Notes: generated by a model from the letters alone, not told the origin. A DNA stretch of 64,000 nucleotides from Nitrobacter sp051535235 (GCF_051535235.1 NZ_JBPPLZ010000006.1:189259-253258), one strand, 5' to 3'. Shown: positions 19,401-28,157, numbered from the stretch's first letter. Numbers and translations are program-made.

Positions 19401-21382
19401 GCCTCCGTCGCGCCGTCGCTCAGCGAGGTTGCGAAGTGGGCGAGGCGGCTCTCGATCGAGCCGATCGCATGAGCGGCGCCATCGGACAGCGACGAGGTGA
19501 GGGTGACGAGCCGGTTCTCGATCGTTGCCGTGACCGACTTCGCACGCGAATCGAAGCTCTGCTCGAGCACTGCCAGACGGCCGTTGACCGACTCGTCGAA
19601 GGACCTGATTTTGGCATCGAACGAAGCGTCGAGATGGGTGACGCCCGACTGGAGCGTGGTTTCGAACTGCGCCAGACGCTGATCCAGCGCGGCGCTGATC
19701 TCGCCGCCGTTGGACGTCAATCGCGAATCGAAGGTATCGACATAGGCCTTCATGCTCCGGGCGATATCTTCGGTGCGCTGGCCCAGGCGATCGACGATCT
19801 CGCCGCCGAATGTCTTCACGGTCCGGTCGAATTCCGAGATGTGGCGGGTAATGAGCGCGCCGAGCGTGCCGCTGTCGCGTGCGAACTTCTCCGCGAGTTC
19901 GCTGCCCTGGTCCTTCATGAGCTGATCGAACGCGCTCATCTGGAGGCTGAGCGTATCGTGCGCGGTTTCGGTCTGAGTGGCGACCTTGTCCACCAGCGTA
20001 TTGACCGTGACGTCGAGCGCTTCGCCGGCCTTGTCACCGCATGAAAGAATCCGGGTTGCCAGCCGGTTGCCGGCATCGTCGATCTTGCTGGCGAGGTCGG
20101 CGCCGCGAAGCTCGAGTTCCACCAACAGGGAGTCGCTGGAATTCTTCAACGAGTCATGGACCTGTTCGGTGCGGTCGGAAATGCCTTCGACGATGGAGGC
20201 CGACTTCTGCTCGAATTGGCTCGTAATCCGGTCGACGCGCTCGTTGAGCATCTCGTGGACGCGGTCGGCCAGATCGGCGAACTCGTCGTGGACGTGACTT
20301 GTCTTGAAGTTGAGACTGCTGGTCAGGCGCTCGCTCGCGTCGAGCACAGCGCGCGCGGTCTCTGCGCTGGCCTCCTCGAGCCGGTCGAGCAGGTCGCCGC
20401 CACGTTCGCCGAGCGCGAGGATCATATTGTCGCCGGCATTGCTGAGCGCCGTCGTGATGTGCTCGCCGCGCTCTTCCAGCGCACCGGTTATGCCTTTTGC
20501 TACCTCGTCGACGCGGGAGGCGATGGCATCGCTGATCAGTGCGATGTCGTGTCGCAGGTCGATCTGGACGCCCGAGATGGCGCTGCGGACCTGCTCGGCC
20601 TGGCCGACGAGGTTGTCACGCTGGAGCGCGATATCCTGAAGCAATGCGCGAATCCGCACCTCGTTGTCGGAATAGGCACGTTCCAGCGCGGCGACCTCGT
20701 TGGCAACCAGCGCTTCCAGTTCGCCGGCGCGCGCGATGGCGCGTTCGACGCCGTCGCCCATCGCAGCGACTTCACGCCGGATCGCCTGTCCCACCGTCAC
20801 CACGGAGTCGCTGGCGAGGCCCTCCGGCTCGGAAAACCGGATCGCCACCTGCGCCATCGACTGCGCGATCATGCGCAGTTCCTGGCCGCGCCAGGCCAGG
20901 CTCGCCAAGAAGTAGAACAGCAGCACGGGGGCGAAAAACAGGGCGATCAGGCCGGCGAGGGCGAGCGTGCCGCCGCTGCCCTGGCCCATTGCCGCCTGAA
21001 GCGAGGGCAGGAAGCTGATGGTCAGAAAGCCGGCACCGAGAATCCAGATGCCCGCGAAAAGCGAGGCGAGCGTATAGATGTTGCGGGCCGGGCGGCCGTT
21101 CTGGATAGCCTGAAGAATCTGTCCGATCGTCTCGCGATCGTCGTTGGCGGGACGGCGCGTGAAGAGCGGTGCTTCAGAGGTATCGAAGCCCGGCCGGTCT
21201 GCCGTGGCGCGGGCGTCAAATCCGTCCTCGCCCTGGATCCCTGCGGGGGAGAACGACGGTGTGACGTCGGGACGGGACTGGTCCGGACTGCCCGCCGACG
21301 CCTCACCGACGTTCAGGGCCTCCTGAATGGCGGAAAGAGCGACCTCTGTCGGATCTTTGACCTTCTTGGGATTGTTCGCCAT
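16412..21382 (-). CDS. Giant membrane-anchored coiled-coil protein (TipN-like architecture)
   Basis: 1656 residues from ATG 21382; a TTG at 21409 would add nine. I cannot name a characterised orthologue. The N-terminal 100 residues are polar. Two hydrophobic segments follow at about 102-126 and 138-163, with a Gly-rich loop between. Then about 1250 residues are almost wholly helical, poor in Cys and Pro, with many near-repeats, including six tandem 44-residue units. A disordered Ser/Pro-rich linker leads to an ordered C-terminal domain of about 110 residues (SLDIGRLMDRNLAGEMWDRY, then KTFDEVARKYRTDRTFKQT). Two N-terminal membrane helices plus a long cytoplasmic coiled coil resembles the Caulobacter polarity factor TipN. 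That is similarity of layout, not shown homology. Divergent from an HPt gene. Confidence 0.85.
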   Translation of the reverse strand: MANNPKKVKDPTEVALSAIQEALNVGEASAGSPDQSRPDVTPSFSPAGIQGEDGFDARATADRPGFDTSEAPLFTRRPANDDRETIGQILQAIQNGRPARNIYTLASLFAGIWILGAGFLTISFLPSLQAAMGQGSGGTLALAGLIALFFAPVLLFYFLASLAWRGQELRMIAQSMAQVAIRFSEPEGLASDSVVTVGQAIRREVAAMGDGVERAIARAGELEALVANEVAALERAYSDNEVRIRALLQDIALQRDNLVGQAEQVRSAISGVQIDLRHDIALISDAIASRVDEVAKGITGALEERGEHITTALSNAGDNMILALGERGGDLLDRLEEASAETARAVLDASERLTSSLNFKTSHVHDEFADLADRVHEMLNERVDRITSQFEQKSASIVEGISDRTEQVHDSLKNSSDSLLVELELRGADLASKIDDAGNRLATRILSCGDKAGEALDVTVNTLVDKVATQTETAHDTLSLQMSAFDQLMKDQGSELAEKFARDSGTLGALITRHISEFDRTVKTFGGEIVDRLGQRTEDIARSMKAYVDTFDSRLTSNGGEISAALDQRLAQFETTLQSGVTHLDASFDAKIRSFDESVNGRLAVLEQSFDSRAKSVTATIENRLVTLTSSLSDGAAHAIGSIESRLAHFATSLSDGATEAVVALEGRISGVTETIDDRSALLAQTITARFQEIHQGLDERVGLVATTIETRVAQFEDLLGSRVEAVAGRFESSGRQASEALLVRAEELSHGIKSHVDDAERSLTNLVVNTSETIQTGARAAQQSLLSVSTEVGAQLQLTSTEVERALTSAGTAAANSILNSARDAQTTLINSSAETASQVKSLSAEIEQTLSAAGTNTADFVLAGARAAQTTLVAASSDAATHVKSLASDIERTMTAVGTNTAAAILGSAREAQSTLTTASADAVGHVKSLASEVERTLTTVGTDSAAAILGSAREAQTTLTTASADSASQIKAISLDIERSLHAAAANTTEIIQASAQNAQTALVSASNEVSTKVKSVSTDAERLIFAASGSFGTTITGKTDEIVNYVQQQTDRLSQMIDSKRGALVDALGGKADQLNSDIGRVTADALKSIEVKGQAFSQSIAANGSDVVRTITNAGELATSAITKSMKDLEQASRSAIEQSRQASITAVTDMQETSKILRTDTVALFERLREGNILLQEVLTGAHENLNSLERALVTRVADFVSTMKDVTSQNGLATQTLEDQLAVFNSKASRALDDLSTLSGQFETHGNILVEAAARVEQSNQSAALSVEERKSVLESLVATIDLRTTDFDQRLTRFTSLLDESLAAAEERARDIARVVAETAGVGSAAINRQFEAVRATAEEERRLTSESMSEICQQATEEADAMLRRSADKFAALVQDMKQMTAEMHTELEATRNELRRGVLEMPQEAAESTSQMRKVIVDQIEALAELNRIVARHGHGFDVVSNGRSASQHEEEPMAATANGRGATTARSASRMRDSGSASNLPPPDLGVSSSRRTDTPPAVPASGDHGGDDWLSDLLNRADTGNDRPGRSAQQAAANPLDSLSLDIGRLMDRNLAGEMWDRYQRGERKAFSKRLYTPAGQKTFDEVARKYRTDRTFKQTADRYIAEFERLLDEVARDEREPTAIHDHLMSETGLVYTLLAHAAGRLG
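18287..19078 (-). repeat. Six tandem 132-bp (44-residue) repeats within the coiled-coil gene
   Basis: Six consecutive units of exactly 44 residues, aligned on cores such as ILGSAREAQTTLTTAS and VKSLASEVERTLTTVG. The third to fifth units (protein order) are the most alike, also at DNA level. Forty-four is four times eleven, which fits hendecad coiled-coil periodicity rather than heptads. Confidence 0.85.
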
Positions 21383-21557
21383 GTCAGTCCACGCCCTCGT
21401 GTTTAGCAACCCGCAAGTTCGCGTCGCAGCTGCAAGTCCCGGTCGCCGACCCCAAGCCCCAAGCCGGTTTTCCGGGCGCGGCCGTTGCCGCCGCCCGTTT
21501 TGTCGGTCGCTTCCTCCACATCCTATTGGCTTGGCGGCTCGAATGAAATGGGCGTGA

Positions 21558-21582
21558 TTAATACAATCTTAATCATCGTTAA
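21558..21582. promoter_or_regulatory. CtrA-type box (TTAA-N7-TTAA plus a third TTAA)
   Basis: TTAA at 21558 and 21569 are separated by exactly 7 bases, the full CtrA consensus, and another TTAA follows at 21579. The site is about 175 bases upstream of both the coiled-coil gene and the HPt gene in their shared 384-base intergenic region. A related half-site TTAACCAG lies at 21688. Nothing else recognisable fills this region. Confidence 0.6.
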
Positions 21583-21766
21583 CGGCCGGCTGAGCTAACC
21601 GCTTCGAGTTGTTCGAAATTGTTGACGGGGCAGCCGGATTCCCCCGGCAGCGGCGACAGCCTCGCGGTCCGTACGCGAAACGTTCCGTTAACCAGTTTCG
21701 TGATTGGCTCGCGCGGCAGGCCGCGCGGCAACCCATCCACCTTTGCAGCGGACCCGGATCGCAGCA

Positions 21767-22144
21767 ATGCCATATTCCCTTGAGCAGGTCGCCTGGATGC
21801 CCTCGCCGCCACTGGTTCCAGACGATGGCCCGATCGATTTCGACCATCTCCGCCGCATGACGCTCGGCGACAGTCGTCTCGAGCGCGAGGTTCTGGCGAT
21901 GTTCGCGGGCCAGGCCGCGTCACTGGCAGCCGCTCTGGCGCAAACCCCGGCCGACGCCGCGGCCCTTGCGCACAAGCTGAAGGGTTCGGCACGGGCGATC
22001 GGCGCGGTTCATGTCGCCGCCGCCGCCGACGATCTGGAGACTGCTCTGCGCAACGGCGCCGATGCGGCGGAGCCACGGACGGCGCTGGATCATGCCATCA
22101 GCCAGGCCCGCGAAGCGATCGACGCGATCCTGCGCCGCTCCTGA
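21767..22144 (+). CDS. Histidine phosphotransfer (HPt) domain protein
   Basis: 125 residues from the ATG at 21767. Apart from a short leader, the whole protein is one HPt four-helix domain. The phospho-acceptor histidine is in LAHKLKGSARAIGA, the classic HPt box, and an acidic DDLE follows a helix later. It would relay phosphate between a hybrid kinase and a response regulator; neither is encoded in this window. It faces the giant coiled-coil gene across a CtrA-type box. It is not ChpT-like, as ChpT has a degenerate histidine-kinase fold. Confidence 0.85.
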   Translation: MPYSLEQVAWMPSPPLVPDDGPIDFDHLRRMTLGDSRLEREVLAMFAGQAASLAAALAQTPADAAALAHKLKGSARAIGAVHVAAAADDLETALRNGADAAEPRTALDHAISQAREAIDAILRRS

Positions 22145-22269
22145 TGCCGCCGGCGACCCCTGACGAATAGGCCGCCTTTTTACGCCGAACGCTGGCGCTG
22201 GCCGGATCGTTTCGTTATAGGACAGCCGAACCGTCCCTCATGATATCTACGTTCGGCAGCACTGCACCC

Positions 22270-22590
22270 ATGACCAAGATCAACTTTGTCGACCATTCCG
22301 GCGAAACCCGTACTGTTGACGTCGAGAACGGCGCGACCGTCATGGAGGCGGCGATTCGTAACGCCGTTCCGGGCATCGAGGCCGAATGCGGCGGCGCCTG
22401 CGCCTGCGCCACCTGTCACGTCTATGTCGACGAGGCCTGGACCGACAAGGTCGGCAAGCCGACGCCGATGGAAGAGGACATGCTCGACTTCGGCTACGAC
22501 GTGCGGCCGAACTCGCGGCTGTCGTGCCAGATCAAGGTCAGCGACGAACTCGATGGCCTCGTGGTCATGACGCCGGAACGGCAGGCGTAG
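22270..22590 (+). CDS. 2Fe-2S ferredoxin, adrenodoxin type
   Basis: 106 residues. The cluster ligands are CGGACACATC (Cys-x5-Cys-x2-Cys) and a fourth Cys in SRLSCQI, the vertebrate/adrenodoxin spacing. ATG 22270 fits the family start (MTKINFVDHSGET); an upstream ATG at 22240 would add ten residues. It lies 73 bases before a ferredoxin-NADP reductase gene, so the two probably form an electron chain feeding a P450 or Fe-S assembly. No P450 is present here. Confidence 0.93.
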   Translation: MTKINFVDHSGETRTVDVENGATVMEAAIRNAVPGIEAECGGACACATCHVYVDEAWTDKVGKPTPMEEDMLDFGYDVRPNSRLSCQIKVSDELDGLVVMTPERQA

Positions 22591-22663
22591 AAACCTCCAT
22601 CAGCGGGACGCTGCCGGCATCGTCTGGTGCGGCCTGAATATTTCAACGGAAAAGAATTTCGAC

Positions 22664-23692
22664 ATGAGCGAAGCGATCAAGACGGATGTGCTGATTATCG
22701 GCGCGGGTCCCTGCGGACTGTTCGCCGTATTCGAACTGGGGCTGCTCGATATGAAGGTGCATCTTGTCGACATCCTCGACAAGATCGGCGGACAATGTGC
22801 CGAGCTTTATCCGGAAAAGCCGATCTACGACATTCCGGGCATTCCGCTGGTAACGGGCCAGGGTCTCACCGAGGCGCTGCTTGAGCAGATCAAGCCGTTC
22901 GACCCGACATTCCACCTTAACGAGATGGTGGAAAGCATCGAGAAGATCGGCGACCCCGGATTCCGCGTCACCACCGACGCCGGCAAGGTGTTCGAGTGCA
23001 AGGTCGTCGTGGTCTCGGCAGGGGGCGGCTCGTTCCAGCCGAAGCGGCCGCCGGTGCCCGGCATCGAGGCTTATGAAAACACCTCGGTGTTCTACGCGGT
23101 GCGCAAGATGGAGCAGTTCCGCGACAGGGAGATCCTGGTCGTCGGCGGCGGCGACTCCGCGCTCGACTGGACGCTCAACCTGCACCCGCTGGCGAAGCGG
23201 ATCACGCTTCTGCATCGCCGGGACGATTTTCGCGCGGCGCCTCACAGCGTCGAGCAGATGCGCAAGCTCGTCGCCGACGGCAAGATGGATTTGAAGATCG
23301 GTCAGGTCACCGCGCTGGAAGGCGCGGACGGAAAACTCTCCGCCGCGCAGGTGAAAGGCAGCGACAACGCGATGTCGACGATCAGTTGCGATACCATGCT
23401 GCCGTTCTTCGGACTGACGATGAAGCTCGGGCCTGTCGCGAACTGGGGACTTCAGCTTGAGAACAACCTGATCCCGGTGGAGACCGCGTCGTTCGAAACC
23501 AACGTGCCCGGCATCTTCGCGATCGGCGACATCAACACCTATCCCGGCAAGCTCAAGCTGATCCTCTCCGGCTTCCATGAGGGCGCGCTGATGGCGCAGA
23601 AGGCGCATCGCTACGTCTATCCGGACAAGCGGCTGGTGTTCCAGTACACAACCTCGTCGTCGAGCCTGCAGAAAAAGCTCGGGGTGAATTGA
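22664..23692 (+). CDS. Ferredoxin--NADP(+) reductase, YumC/thioredoxin-reductase-like
   Basis: 342 residues. The FAD-binding GAGPCGLFAVFELG and NADPH-binding GGGDSALDW motifs are intact. The CxxC pair of thioredoxin reductase is absent, which marks the YumC-type FNR class. The C-terminal GIFAIGDINTYPGKLKLI and HRYVYPDKRLVFQYTTSS are typical, including the extra C-terminal tail. The Rhodopseudomonas FNR of this class has about the same length. It likely reduces the ferredoxin encoded just upstream. Confidence 0.93.
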   Translation: MSEAIKTDVLIIGAGPCGLFAVFELGLLDMKVHLVDILDKIGGQCAELYPEKPIYDIPGIPLVTGQGLTEALLEQIKPFDPTFHLNEMVESIEKIGDPGFRVTTDAGKVFECKVVVVSAGGGSFQPKRPPVPGIEAYENTSVFYAVRKMEQFRDREILVVGGGDSALDWTLNLHPLAKRITLLHRRDDFRAAPHSVEQMRKLVADGKMDLKIGQVTALEGADGKLSAAQVKGSDNAMSTISCDTMLPFFGLTMKLGPVANWGLQLENNLIPVETASFETNVPGIFAIGDINTYPGKLKLILSGFHEGALMAQKAHRYVYPDKRLVFQYTTSSSSLQKKLGVN

Positions 23693-23696
23693 GGCG

Positions 23697-23804
23697 TCTA
23701 CAGCGTTTTCGAGCGAAGTGGATACCGGTCCGCGTGAAGAAAACGCGTCAAATCAAAAACATAGAGCTCCGCTTCTGATTCCGTCAGAAGCAGAAAGACT
23801 CTAG
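23697..23804 (+). repeat. Dispersed repeat, copy A (short form)
   Basis: Begins TCTACAGCGTTTTCGAGCGA, has GGATACCGGTCCGCGTGAAG in the middle and ends near CAGAAAGACTCTAG. The same family recurs at 59567-59687 and, inverted, at 63587-63720. Copy A lacks an internal segment of about 25 bases that the other two have. It follows the reductase stop by four bases. Confidence 0.8.
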
Positions 23805-23837
23805 TGGCGCGGCAATTCCTGAATGCTCAGATGACCG

Positions 23838-25871
23838 CTATTGCTGGGGCTGTATCGGCGCGGGCGGGGCCGGTGCCATCGGTGCGGGCGGAATCGCCAG
23901 CGGCGCCAGCGGCTCCTGCGTCACGTCGCTGGCATCGGCTGCATTGAGATGCAGTTCGGCCTCGACCGCCGGCAGCGCCGCGTCCGCCATCGCGGCATGG
24001 CCTTCCGCGGTGGGGTGGATCGCGCCGCCGTAGACCGCGGAGAGCAGGCCCCATGTCGCGTCATGGATGTCGGAGGGCTGCATCGATGCGGGCAGCGCCT
24101 GCGGATAGGTCATCGCCGTGAAGTAGCTGTCGTTGGCGTCGCGGATCCAGCGCGCGCGCGGCAGATAAGCGCGGAAGTCGCCCGCCGGTTCCCCGCAGGT
24201 CATCGGCTGCTGCGGCGCCGCCACGATATCGCTGACGAAGCTGTCGCCCCTGGCCGAGAAACAGGCGCGGTCGAATTCGGGATCGTTGGCGGAGCGCGCG
24301 CAAAATCCGTGATCGGCGAACGCCGCCTGATGTGCTGCGACGAACGTCATGCGGTCGCTGTCGGGATCGCGGCAGATCACTCCGGATTGGCAGAGCGCGA
24401 TCGCCTTCAGCCGCGGCAGGAATTCGTTCTGGACGTAGCTTGTGACCTCGGCGAGCCGTCGCGGGTCGGCGTTGAACGAGGGATGCACGTCGAAGCCGGC
24501 CTTGCCGCCGGTGCAGGGCGCGCCGCCGTTGGCCAGCGCCGGGTTGGCGTAGGAGACGAACACCACGCGCGACAGGTCGTTGCCCACCAGAGGCTTCAAT
24601 GCGGCGCGGAGCTTGCCGAAGGATTGCGGCAGGTCGCGTACCAGGCCCGATCGGGAATCCTCGACCGACTCGATCAGGCCGCCGCGCTTGAACAATGCGC
24701 GCTCGGTCGGCGCATCGACGATGACGTCGGATACGAGGCCGGAGAAATTGATGTCGTTGGCGCCGATGGTCAGCAGCAGGAGATCGAGCTTGCGGTCGGG
24801 CTGGCGACGCTTCGCAGCCGCAAGCGCGTCGCGCAGTTCGGCGACCTGGCCGTTGACGGTACCCTGACACTTGGCCGAGGACAGGCATTCGCGCGCGCGC
24901 TGCGAACCGAGCAGCCCGTCGGGAATGCTGGCGCCGGTGCAGGCGAGCGGCAGGTAGGTCACCGCGATGTGCGGATACCGCACCGCGAGCGCAAGCGCGG
25001 TGCGGGTCTGGTAGCTGTAGAGCGAGCGATGGCAGGCCGCGTTCAGCCACAGCGCGCCATAGTGCTGCCAGGTCTGGAGCGGACCGGAGGTGCCGCAGGC
25101 ACGGCCGCCCTTGTATCCGGCGCGGCTCGGCCGGTAATACTCGTCCGCCGCGCCGCCGAGATAGGAGCGGAAGCAGAAGCCCTCGTCCGACAGCGCAATG
25201 GCGCGGTCCGGATTGCCTTCGCCCGAGGCGATGGAATCGCCGAGGCCGGCGATGAGGATGTCGCGCACCTTGATCTGGGTCATCAGGCGCTGCGGTGCGT
25301 CGCTGCCGCTCGTGACGTCGACCGTGGCGTTGGTGGCGCGACCGTAGCGGGCGCGGAAATCGATCGGCTCGGCGCAGTCCTGCGTCGTGGTGCGCGGGCC
25401 GTCGCCGTCGTCGAACGACCAGGCGCAGACTGCACCGACCGGGATCGCGCCGGTGAGGCGCACGGTGACCGGATGCTCCGTCGGCGTCAGGTAGCTTTCC
25501 TTGACCTTGTCCCGGGTGCAGGGCTCGCTGACATGGCCGCCGAGATCGATGCAAAGACGATTGACGGCGTTGCGGGCCCAGCCGCGGCCGTCGCTTTGCA
25601 ATTCCAGAGCCTGCTCGGCTGCGAGGATGCTCTGGTTGCGTTCAGTGGCGACGTGGATCTGGAAATCGCGCTCCTCGCGGAACAGTCGGAAGCGGTTACG
25701 GACCTCCCACGAAATCTCCATTCCGCTGGCAGGCTGGCTCGGGACCGATGCGGCCGGAGGGTAGGGGTCGGGCCCATCGGGCGCGGGCTGCGCGGCGGCT
25801 TGCTGGGCGACGAGCGTGCCGAGCAAAATCAGGATGATGCGGGCGAGGGAAAAAACGTAAGTGCGGGCCAT
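23838..25871 (-). CDS. Secreted SGNH/GDSL-type hydrolase
   Basis: 677 residues from ATG 25871, where a signal peptide (ARIILILLGTLVAQQAAAQ) begins; a longer in-frame start at 26006 places it internally. GDSIASGEGN is the block I nucleophile serine, TIGANDINFSG is block III, and HPTAEGHAAM near the C-terminus gives the catalytic Asp/His-type block V. About 200 residues before block I have a beta-rich, cysteine-containing character and may be an accessory domain. It is probably a periplasmic or extracellular esterase. The substrate is unknown. Tail rich in Ala and Pro. Confidence 0.85.
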   Translation of the reverse strand: MARTYVFSLARIILILLGTLVAQQAAAQPAPDGPDPYPPAASVPSQPASGMEISWEVRNRFRLFREERDFQIHVATERNQSILAAEQALELQSDGRGWARNAVNRLCIDLGGHVSEPCTRDKVKESYLTPTEHPVTVRLTGAIPVGAVCAWSFDDGDGPRTTTQDCAEPIDFRARYGRATNATVDVTSGSDAPQRLMTQIKVRDILIAGLGDSIASGEGNPDRAIALSDEGFCFRSYLGGAADEYYRPSRAGYKGGRACGTSGPLQTWQHYGALWLNAACHRSLYSYQTRTALALAVRYPHIAVTYLPLACTGASIPDGLLGSQRARECLSSAKCQGTVNGQVAELRDALAAAKRRQPDRKLDLLLLTIGANDINFSGLVSDVIVDAPTERALFKRGGLIESVEDSRSGLVRDLPQSFGKLRAALKPLVGNDLSRVVFVSYANPALANGGAPCTGGKAGFDVHPSFNADPRRLAEVTSYVQNEFLPRLKAIALCQSGVICRDPDSDRMTFVAAHQAAFADHGFCARSANDPEFDRACFSARGDSFVSDIVAAPQQPMTCGEPAGDFRAYLPRARWIRDANDSYFTAMTYPQALPASMQPSDIHDATWGLLSAVYGGAIHPTAEGHAAMADAALPAVEAELHLNAADASDVTQEPLAPLAIPPAPMAPAPPAPIQPQQ

Positions 25872-26014
25872 GAAGCGTTTTGACGCGATAGTTTTGGCGG
25901 AAATAAGAGGAGGTCGTCGATGGTGCCGGTGGATGAAGCGAATGTGACGGGCGAATGATGGCTGGTCGCGACCGGGACCAGCATTGCGGCTCGCAGGTTC
26001 GCGCAATGTCGGGG

Positions 26015-27127
26015 TCAGTCCTGCGAGACCCGCGTCTTGACCGCGGGCGGCGGCGCTGCCGGGTTGTCCGCAGTGGCATCGCAGTGGCTACCGCTGTTGT
26101 GGCTGACAGTGCTGTCGCCGCCGTTGCCGTTGATCAAGCGGCGCCGTTGCCAGGGCTGCACGACATTGAGCCAAAGCTCGCGCGCGCCCATGATCGTGAT
26201 CGCAAGGGCGAAGGGAATCATGAAATAAAGCATGCGGTATACGAGGAGCGTCGCCAGCAACTCCTCCTTGCCGAACTGCGGCAAGGCCACCAGCATCGCG
26301 GCGTCGAAGACGCCCAGGCTTCCGGGGGCGTGGCTGGCAAAGCCGAGCAGGGTTGCCAGAATGAAGACCACCGATACCGAGATGAAGTCGATCGGCGGGT
26401 GCGCAGGCATCAGCAGGTACATCGCCGAAGCGCAGAAGCCCAGATCGACGACGCCGATCAGGATTTGCACGAAGGTCAGCGGCGCCGACGGCATCACGAC
26501 TTTCCAGCCGTTCTGCCCAAGCTCGCGGCGGTTGCGGCCGGTGATGATCCAGATGAGGTAGATCAAGATGCCGGCGAGACAGCCGAGCGCGATCAGGCGG
26601 TTGATGGAGGGCGGCAGCAGGTCCATCGCGCTCGCGGCAGATGGATGCCAGGCCATGCCGATCCCGAGCACGAACAGGTTGCCGAGCCAGAACGTCAGCC
26701 CGGAGATGAAACAGACCTTGGCGACGTCCAGCGCGGTGAGCCCGTGATCCGAATAGATGCGGAAGCGGATCGCGCCGCCGGTAAAGACAGTGGCGCCGAT
26801 GTTGTGGCCGATCGTGTAGCTCGTGAACGCGGAGAGCGCGGCGACGCGATAGGGGATGTGATCCTTGCCGATCGTCCGCAGCGCAAAGAAGTCATAGAAT
26901 GTCAGCGTACAGAACGCGCCGACCACGCAAAGCGCAGCCATGGCGATCTCATGCGGCGACTTATCGGTCAACGCGATCAGGATGGCGCTGGTGTCGACGC
27001 CCTTGAGCGTGCGGATGAGAGTGGTAATCGCGAAAGCGATAATGACGATGCTTGCAACAACGCCAAGCCGTTTCCAGCCGATCCGTTCCTTGAAGCCGCG
27101 CTGAAGCGCGGTCAGCAGCCGATGCAT
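26015..27127 (-). CDS. LPG synthase transmembrane-domain (UPF0104) protein
   Basis: 370 residues with about eight membrane helices, matching the flippase half of MprF. The motifs FTSYTIGHNIGATVFTGGAIR and SHAPGSLGVFDAAMLVALP are family marks. The soluble lysyl-transferase half of MprF is absent, so it does not make lysyl-PG itself. A role moving a lipid or a glycolipid across the inner membrane is inference. It sits upstream of the GDSL hydrolase on the same strand, 143 bases away. Confidence 0.88.
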   Translation of the reverse strand: MHRLLTALQRGFKERIGWKRLGVVASIVIIAFAITTLIRTLKGVDTSAILIALTDKSPHEIAMAALCVVGAFCTLTFYDFFALRTIGKDHIPYRVAALSAFTSYTIGHNIGATVFTGGAIRFRIYSDHGLTALDVAKVCFISGLTFWLGNLFVLGIGMAWHPSAASAMDLLPPSINRLIALGCLAGILIYLIWIITGRNRRELGQNGWKVVMPSAPLTFVQILIGVVDLGFCASAMYLLMPAHPPIDFISVSVVFILATLLGFASHAPGSLGVFDAAMLVALPQFGKEELLATLLVYRMLYFMIPFALAITIMGARELWLNVVQPWQRRRLINGNGGDSTVSHNSGSHCDATADNPAAPPPAVKTRVSQD

Positions 27128-27678
27128 TCGTCCTCCCGCTGACGTCCCGAATTCGAAGTCCGCTTGTCCTTGCGAAAACCTCTCATGCGAACTTGGAATC
27201 CAGCGACACCAGGTACCTCGTTATTCTCCGTCGTTCCGGAGCGGTTTGCCGTTCGCTTGAACAGGAAGCGAACGTCTGAACCACCGCCCCCGAAATCACG
27301 ACACGTTTCGAGCCGATTGGGGGGAGGGATGGCAAGCGGCTGCTCGGTCACTCATACGCGAAAAATTCCACAAGACAAAACGGCGGGTTGGCCTAAGGGA
27401 GCGTCGTCATGATTCGAATGCGGTCAGGCGCCATCATCGATCGAAAGGTCATCAGGACATGCACCTGCTGCGGTGGAACGTGCAAACGATCTCCATGCAT
27501 ATAGGCATAAAACCTCGCCGGTTCCATGCCCGTTTTGAGCCCCGTTCCATGCGGACATGCAAGCCGGCCGCATTGATGCATCGATTGCATGTCATTGACT
27601 TGTTGCGCCGGGAAACAATCCGTGAAGGTTCGCACGACAGGTCATGCCCGGGTCGGCAATAACGAAAACCGCGCGTCG
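27128..27678. other. Intergenic region without a supported gene
   Basis: 551 bases. Short open frames exist but none has a ribosome site or a recognisable protein. The segment 27520-27600 is rich in TTCCATGC and ATGCAT words, in partly repeated form. I see no RNA gene or clear terminator. Confidence 0.5.
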
Positions 27679-28113
27679 TCATGTCTTGCGTAGCGCGAAA
27701 TAGGCGCCGCAGAAAGCCATCGCTGTGCCAAGGCCGAGCACGGCGAGCCCGGCGATGAGGCTGGCAAGCGTCGGCACCGCGGCCGGCGCCGAGGCGGCCT
27801 GTCCCGCACCGGCCAGAAACAGCACGGCGATGGCGATCAGGAACTGCCGCAGCCGTTGCTGAATGCGGCCCGATGGCGCGCTGTGCATCAGCGTCGCGAC
27901 AAAATAGCTGCCAGAGAAGCCTGCCGTTGCGACCAGCCACCAAGCGATCGCGGCGCCCGCCGGCATGAAGTCTTTTGAATCGGTACGCCAGAGGCCGCCG
28001 AGGTCGAAGCCGATCTGCGCGCCGAGCATGTGCACCGCAAGCGCGAGCAATATGCCGGACACCATGGCGCTGCCGAGAATCAGGTGGTGCGGAAAATTAG
28101 CCGTTTCAGCCAT
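27679..28113 (-). CDS. Small integral membrane protein, unknown
   Basis: 144 residues from the ATG at 28113 (MAETANFPHH); an earlier start would add 12. Four hydrophobic segments, at about 12-30, 52-75, 93-110 and 117-140, span most of the protein. I recognise no domain. It is divergent from the next gene, with 44 bases between start codons, so they may share a promoter region. Confidence 0.7.
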   Translation of the reverse strand: MAETANFPHHLILGSAMVSGILLALAVHMLGAQIGFDLGGLWRTDSKDFMPAGAAIAWWLVATAGFSGSYFVATLMHSAPSGRIQQRLRQFLIAIAVLFLAGAGQAASAPAAVPTLASLIAGLAVLGLGTAMAFCGAYFALRKT

Positions 28114-28157
28114 GAGAGATTTGTAGGGTAGAACCCGTATCGCGAGCAAGAAATTGT

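Noticed and set aside
20156..21406. Plus-strand open frames over the giant coiled-coil gene, up to 423 residues
   Set aside because: Arg/Leu-rich low-complexity translations without motifs. The minus frame shows membrane helices and regular coiled coil and reads through the whole length.
23841..25883. 680-residue plus-strand frame opposite the GDSL hydrolase
   Set aside because: No motif, Arg/Gly-rich; the minus strand has all SGNH blocks and a signal peptide.
26015..27127. MprF lysyl-phosphatidylglycerol synthase
   Set aside because: Only the membrane flippase half is present; the soluble lysyl-transferase domain is missing.
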